From positions 3,424,582-3,488,581 of the forward strand of contig CAJQUN010000007.1 in NCBI GenBank assembly GCA_907163345.1: a stretch of DNA of 64,000 bases. Reading direction: 5' to 3'. The notes under the pieces were generated by a model that did no database searches, was not told the DNA's origin, and worked only from the letters and a program-made list of their open reading frames with translations. This document shows positions 58,071 through 64,000 of the stretch, one piece after another. Position numbers and translations under genes: made by a program. The stretch is from Haberlea rhodopensis (lineage: Eukaryota > Streptophyta > Magnoliopsida > Lamiales > Gesneriaceae). Position 1 is the stretch's first letter. Each line of letters begins with the position of its first letter.

Positions 58071-61000
58071 ATGTCGTCGTTGGCGGTGAAACAGGCGGAG
58101 ATACTCAGACAAGACGGCAACGCGTGCTTCAAAAAAGATCGATTTGCTGCTGCTATTGATGCGTATACTGAGGTTTTTAAATTTTTTATTTTTACGTGTT
58201 CATCAGATGTTGTGGATCGAGAGATACTCGATATTTCTGAAGAAAGGTTAATTTTTTCCTGATTTTTTAGTTATTATTTTGTTTCTTTTGGTTTTAGGCT
58301 ATAACGTTATGTCCTAATGTTCCGACATATTGGACGAACCGGGCTCTCTGCCATCTCAAGAGGAAGTATGCGCGATCAGTACATTTACTGAAAAGTTTTC
58401 CTACTGTTGTTAATTTATTGGTTTTTTAAAGTCGTTTATCTGTTAGAAATTATTTACCCTTATATGGGTTTTATGCTCATTTGTGGTATAGTGAATGGAC
58501 GAGAGTGGAGGAAGATTGTAGGCGAGCGATTCAGCTTGATCACCATTCTGTTAAGGTCTGGTCTATTGAATAATTTGTCAAAGCACGTTTCGATTCTGTT
58601 TGTTGTTTCAGATATATTAGGATGTCTTGTATTCATTACTAGTTGTTCAGCATATACCAAGATTGCTAGTATAGACATTCCATGAGCTTCCCTATCTCAT
58701 TATCAAGGCATTGCTAAGTCTTCAAGTCAATTGCAGAAAGTGCTTAATTATATGTTCTTGTCGTTTGGAGCATAAGTCTAAAAGATTCCAGACGTATTTT
58801 AGGGGTAGATATAACAATACTTTTACATTTTGATATATATTGATGAATGATTAGTGATAATATTTCTTTGATTTATCTTGTTATTTTCATTTATTAGTTT
58901 ATTTTTATCCCAATGCAAAAGTCTATGATTGGCTACGTTTTGTTTTGTGGACAGACTTGAATAATAGCATTATTGAATTTTTTCTCTTCCTCCTCTCTGC
59001 TCCTACAGCTTCTTCCCCTATTTTCTTCTCTACAATTTCTAAATATCTTGTTTACTAGAATTGAATGAACATGAATGACAGCTTGTTTTGATTACATGAC
59101 TTAATGCTGCCTTGATGGGCACCATACCTTGAACTATTCTACTCATCAAATCGCTTAGATTTGTGATGGGTGTTGTTGATTTTACTTAATTATAATATCC
59201 TGAGCATTTAAACATGAAGTTTGGTGGTAATGTCACATGTCCCACTGAAACCTTTTTCTTTTCTTTTTTTAAATATTAGGGTCATTATATGCTCGGTCTT
59301 GCATTGTTACAAAGAAAAGAATATGCAGAAGGTGTCAAAGAATTGGAAAAGGTACTTGATTTTTGTCATTTTAGAAAAGCCTGCATGTGAAAAGTTTCTC
59401 TTGGTAAATGAATGGATGCATGTGTATACATTAAGAGTGTCTCTTTCCGCTTGATGTATCATTTTTTACCGTTCAAGTCCAGTAGAAATTTAAATATTAG
59501 AAGAAAATATTTACTTTGGACTTAGACTTAGACCTTTGTCGTAAAGTCGAGTTGGAAGCAATAGGGTGGTGGTGAGGATGGTTTTAACCACTTATCATAG
59601 CTAGTGAGATATATGCATTGGCAGCTTGGTTTTCAGTATCTCCCAAGTTTGTCGGTAGATGTAGATTTTAATGCTTGACACTGGTCCTATGTGAGAATCA
59701 AACTGATTGCTCAAATCTCAGTCTTCTGAAAAAAATATCATCTTGAAAGACATTAAATGACATCAAGGCAATTGATATTTTTTTCCCTTACAACGGAACA
59801 GGAGATTTTCATTGACCATCATGATATCTACCATTTTCCACCTGACAGCACAACATTTACCGCGACACCACGTACTTGAACTTTTCGTTGGGATTCGTAT
59901 TTGGGGCTGTATCCAATTTGTTGAATTTGCCTGATATAATTGGAAAAGGGTATTTTATCTACACATCTTAAGATTGTATTATCATTCTGTTCTTCCCATT
60001 TTCACTTCTTGAATACTATGAGAAATGAAAGAATGTAACACGGAATTAGATTTTCATATCACTTATATTATGATTTGATTTTGATTAGTTATATGAAAGA
60101 TTTCCGGTCATAGTTATGACGATATTTTCACCTCTATAAATGGATGATAATTGCATCATCAATTAAGAGATGGATAGAGTTTTAGCACAATGGACATTGT
60201 CTCGTAGATGTAGGACTTTATAATTGAACCATGAGCGATTTTATTGTCCACATGTCTTTTTTTTATTACCATTTGTGGACGAAATTATGGTAACTGTTTG
60301 TTTCTGTTCAATGGAAGATGAAACATCATGTATGTGCTTCGCTGCTCTCTGTCTCTCTGAGCCTGAATACAATATCCCACAATAAAACATTTTTGTGTTT
60401 CAAGCTGAACGCTTCAATTCTGATTTTCACTTTTAACTTGAGGGGACTGTCAAATGAAATCATATATTTTGGGATCATATTTGATAATTTAGATTATATC
60501 TTTAATATGATTTGGTTGTTGTGTTCTAAATTAAGAGAGATTAATCGAGTTCTAGTCAGCGTTCTGTCATAAGTATAGATTCTTATGATCGCCTACTATA
60601 TTTTTACTACTTAAAATTCAAGAAATACAACATTTGCTTCTAAACTTCCGATCGGATATCCTTTAACTTTTTTATATTCGGATACAGACTAGAACAAGAA
60701 CTAATTTCTTGACTTCAATGACAATTTATCCTGATTTACTTCAGTAGCCCTACTTTCATCTGCATCTATTGATGTTTTTGAGGTATAGTTGTTAGTTCTT
60801 TTATTGTACATGCATAATAGGGGTCTTGAATTATGGGTCTTGATTCAGGTAAAACTTACTCCACATTAGCAGCCAAATTACCTTGTCATCATGTTTAATT
60901 TCCATTGCAAAAATTTTTATTGATCGCGTTCAGATAAAAGATTTTTGAGACTAGTATATAATTTATGTATTAATTTTCCATAGGGACAGCTGTCTTCAAG

Positions 61001-63710
61001 CATTGGAAGCTTGTTTCTTGCGATGCTTTTTTGTTATAAATGTGTTAAAACTAATATAGACATCGATGAGTTCCTTTCCATGGTTATGTTTAGTAAGTTC
61101 TTTTTTTATCCACTATCATGTGGTTTTAACATCTTCTTTATTTCCGTTATCTATAGTATTGATTTGAACTTGTTCAATCATCCTGTAAAGTATCTCTGCT
61201 CAGATATGTACTTGAACCCCATCTTTGATGTATATGACTGGTGGTTGAAAGTTGAAACCGAAGTCTTCATGCACTTGTCAACATGGCATCAAATCTGATT
61301 CATATTCGTTCACCATATAATAATCCTGCAATATCAATAGATTTGGCAACAAAATAATTGCATGGTTGTTGCATTTGTGATTTATTCGATATGGATAACT
61401 AGCTGATATTGTGTTTGTTATTATTGAATTATTTAGCGTGTCGTGGAGAAGGTACTTTTTGTATAAACCAGACCTATCCGGTTTTTGTTGGTTATCTACT
61501 TCCTTGCGTATCTACCATCTATTATTTGGGTACATTATTGCAAAGAAATTTCATTAAATGGTATTTTTTTGTCAACATGACTGAATTTTTCACCTGCTAG
61601 CATGCAGCTCACTACCTGAAAGTTACTTATTAATCCAAGGCAACGCGAAATAGTCTTTTGCACTGTGGTGATGATGTTTATTTGTTGGCTACTAACATCA
61701 AAATCTTAACAGTAACTGATTCTAATGCCCACCTGCTCGGAATCTCCTCTTCCTTCTGCCTCTGAAACTTGGCTTACCATGTGCCTGAAAACATTTTTCC
61801 TCCGCCAAATCATAATGCATTATCATTTTTCAGAATATCACATATATCCAATGACCGTGGTAATACCAATTGTGTTCTTACCGTGGTAATACCAAGCGTG
61901 TTCTTATTTGAGAGTATGAAGGTGTGAAATGAGGAAAGTACGCTTCTATTTTGCAGTTGATGGGGCTCACATGACTTACTGGAGCAGGATTCAAACTAGT
62001 GTCTTCAGGACAAAATAGGGAATAATTGTGAGTTTGTGGCCATGGTGCAATTTTTTGGTTTTGGCCGGTGGCAGAGATGGATATATCAGGGAATTGTTGA
62101 TTGTGATGGTGTGTGTAAGGTAAAATTGAATATTATTTCATCATGTTCGTAGGATGTATGGGTGTTTCTGGTGAAAGTTGGTGAAGGTCTTTCGCGGTTA
62201 GCTTGTCAGTGCTAAATATTTTAGCATTTAAGATGGCGGTTACATGCCATTGGAGTTGCTGTTCACGTTGTGCTTTTTGTAGTGTTTGAAGAGATATTGA
62301 TCAGGAATTAAAAATAGAAAGTTCCCAAAGTGGGAGGTTGAGTGAAGCTTTCAGAACACATTTTTTTAAAATTGTCCACAAATGTGCAGGAGGGAAAGGG
62401 GAATCATACTTCTAAAGTGACCAGGATGAAATTGCCTTGTGATCGTTTCACGTAGTGATGCATGATCTTATGATTGGTTCCTTGATTTTTCCTGGCAAAC
62501 TGAACTTGTGTGCTTGCTTTCGTTTTTAACCTTTTACAAAGTAATTGTAAACAAATGTAGTGTGTTTGGTGTTGTTTACCTTACATACCATTTTTCGAGG
62601 TTCATAGTAATTACACGCCAAAATCTGCTGTAAATTGTTTTTTTTTTGTGTGCTACAGGGATAGTGTCAATACCTTGGTTTATATATTATTTATATGAAA
62701 ATAAATCAGCGGTTGACTTATGATCTCATCTCCTTTTTGCAAGTTGTGTTGATAAATGTTTAGGATATATCAGTATGTGGATGCAATTGTGGCATCTTTT
62801 GTATTGCTATCTTTTTTTGTTTAAAAAAACACCTGAATTTTGTGGTAGAGGATATTTTTTTGAAGTCTATGTTATGTTCGATGTAACATAGGCATTGGAC
62901 CTAGGTAGGGGTGCGAACCCGAACGGATACATGGTAGAGGATATATGGCGGGAGCTTGCAACGGCAAAGTACATGACATGGGAACGTGAATCTACCGAGC
63001 GTTCTTGGAAACTTCAAAACTTAAAGTAATATTGCTCTCTTTTCCATATTCCGTCTTTTTAAAACTCATTTCATATTCACATGTTCCTTTTTGCCTTTGG
63101 TACTTTGAATTGCTTACCTTATGCCACATTGTTGATTTGCTTTATGACTCAGAGAATCATGTGTAGCAGCTCTGAAGCAGAAACAATTCCTCGATGCTTT
63201 TGAAACGGAAGGTTTTGTAGATGAAAATGCGAAGTCTAATCAAGATCAACTCGAAGCTTTAGGCCGCGTATTAGACGAAGCTGCTGAAGGTGATACTCCA
63301 ACTGAGGTAACCAACCATCATGGTCCCCCATGTCTGGCCTGTTTCCCTCACTTGGCTGTTCTGAAACCATTCTGTTATTTCAGGTGCCGGATTATCTATG
63401 TTGTAAAATCACTTTGGACATATTGCGTGATCCTGTAATTACTCCATGTGGGATTACGTATGAGAGATCAGTGATCCTTGATCATCTGCAGAAGGTACAT
63501 TTTCTCATTTCTTTTCTTAGTTAATAGCAGCCATGATTGCCATATAAATTAGTCTATTTACCTTCCAACTTCATCCCCTCTTAGGTGGGCAAATTTGATC
63601 CAGTCACCCGGGAATCGCTTTGCGCTTCTCAGCTTGTACCAAATTTGGCCATAAAAGAAGCTGTAAGAGCATATCTTGAGAAGCATGGGTGGGCTTATAA
63701 GATGGATTAA
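58071..63710 (+). CDS. CHIP: CHIP-type E3 ubiquitin ligase (TPR + U-box)
   Basis: Eight exons in frame (58071-58172, 58298-58365, 58492-58555, 59280-59351, 62892-63025, 63153-63306, 63384-63494, 63585-63710) total 831 bases and 276 residues, matching the usual plant CHIP length. The N-terminus holds three TPR repeats at about 10-110 (ILRQDGNACFKKDRF, TYWTNRALCHLKRNEWTRVE, GHYMLGLALLQRKEYAEGV), which dock the EEVD tails of Hsp70 and Hsp90. A charged helical linker follows (WRELATAKYMTWERE). The U-box spans about 199-272 (VPDYLCCKITLDILRDPVIT, GITYERSVILDHLQKVGKFD and the end EAVRAYLEKHGWAYKMD) and recruits an E2. CHIP ubiquitinates misfolded chaperone clients in the cytosol. Splice junctions are GT-AG. 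The exon 2-3 junction codon reads AAT, giving RNEW where RKDW is common. Intron 4 is 3.5 kb. The gene appears intact. Confidence 0.96.
59352..62891 (+). other. CHIP intron 4, 3.5 kb
   Basis: T-rich intronic sequence that ends at a good acceptor (TGTAACATAG). No nested gene or intact transposon is recognised. A short duplication (ACCGTGGTAATACCAA twice, about 61853-61895) is the only visible repeat. Confidence 0.75.
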
Positions 63711-64000
63711 CATTTTTATTATTTGTTCGAGTTTTGAAATAGATGTTTGCTTGTTACACGCATAATGAAACACTAAGACAATTACAACAACTGTATGAAA
63801 CTAAAGAAAATTAGGTACAGTTACTTTTGACAAAGAAACATTAGCACATTTCCCTCTTCGAAATAATGTTTACATCCTAGCATAACCCCAACCACAACAC
63901 GTGAGTAACTAAAGTATGTCTTCTTAGAGAGAATAAAAGAAAAGAAAACTCAAAATTAATGACAAGGCTTTCATATGGTAGCTCACCTATGGATGCTGTG
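63711..64000. other. CHIP 3' flank
   Basis: The 3' untranslated region and downstream sequence. Nothing else is recognised before the window ends. Confidence 0.5.

Noticed and set aside
57661..58089. 142-residue open frame before CHIP
   Set aside because: No recognisable domain. It overlaps the CHIP leader and start codon in another frame, and the CHIP frame is strongly supported by eight exons.

Overview
This window is nuclear DNA from a flowering plant, most likely a eudicot. Genes are split by GT-AG introns, intergenic DNA is AT-rich, and about half of the window is transposable elements. The recognisable proteins are plant-type: FRIGIDA-like 3, a DUF26 secretory protein, a TPR/U-box CHIP ligase, a HINT3-type HIT protein and ribosomal protein eL32. 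The species cannot be named from the sequence alone.

Layout. At 0.7-2.3 kb (+) is a plant dihydrodipicolinate synthase gene with two frameshifts and no visible first exon. At 3.8-4.7 kb (+) is an intact single-exon DUF26 secretory protein gene. A 519-bp hAT-type MITE holding a tRNA-like sequence (4.8-5.3 kb), a foldback element and small duplications follow. From 7.4 to 12.2 kb a very young non-autonomous LTR retrotransposon (LTRs differing at one visible base) sits inside an (AT)n microsatellite. It carries an intron-less YIPF1-like gene copy and three minisatellite arrays. At 16.3 kb (-) is a small plant serine-rich-like protein, and at 18.3-23.3 kb (-) a complete FRIGIDA-like 3 gene.

From about 23.9 to 42.7 kb is a three-level nest. 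A hAT transposon was split by a Tekay-type Gypsy chromovirus on the minus strand, with a degraded gag-pol. The upstream LTR of that element was in turn split by an 8.0-kb LTR element that has no gag-pol. At 42.3-50.9 kb a segmental duplication carries the hAT tail plus the eL32 gene. The first eL32 copy has a one-base frameshift and a PIF/Harbinger-like insertion in intron 1. The second copy is intact, keeps the empty insertion site, and has its 5' leader amplified as a 595-bp tandem array with three large palindromes.

The right end holds two intact genes on the plus strand: a seven-exon HINT3-like HIT protein (52.9-56.4 kb) and an eight-exon CHIP E3 ubiquitin ligase (58.1-63.7 kb, with a 3.5-kb intron 4). 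The genes do not form a pathway. They are ordinary dispersed plant genes, and the accessory interest lies in the transposons and the eL32 duplication. No wholly new biological system was recognised. The strongest candidates for follow-up are the gene-capturing LTR element and the amplified palindromic eL32 leader.
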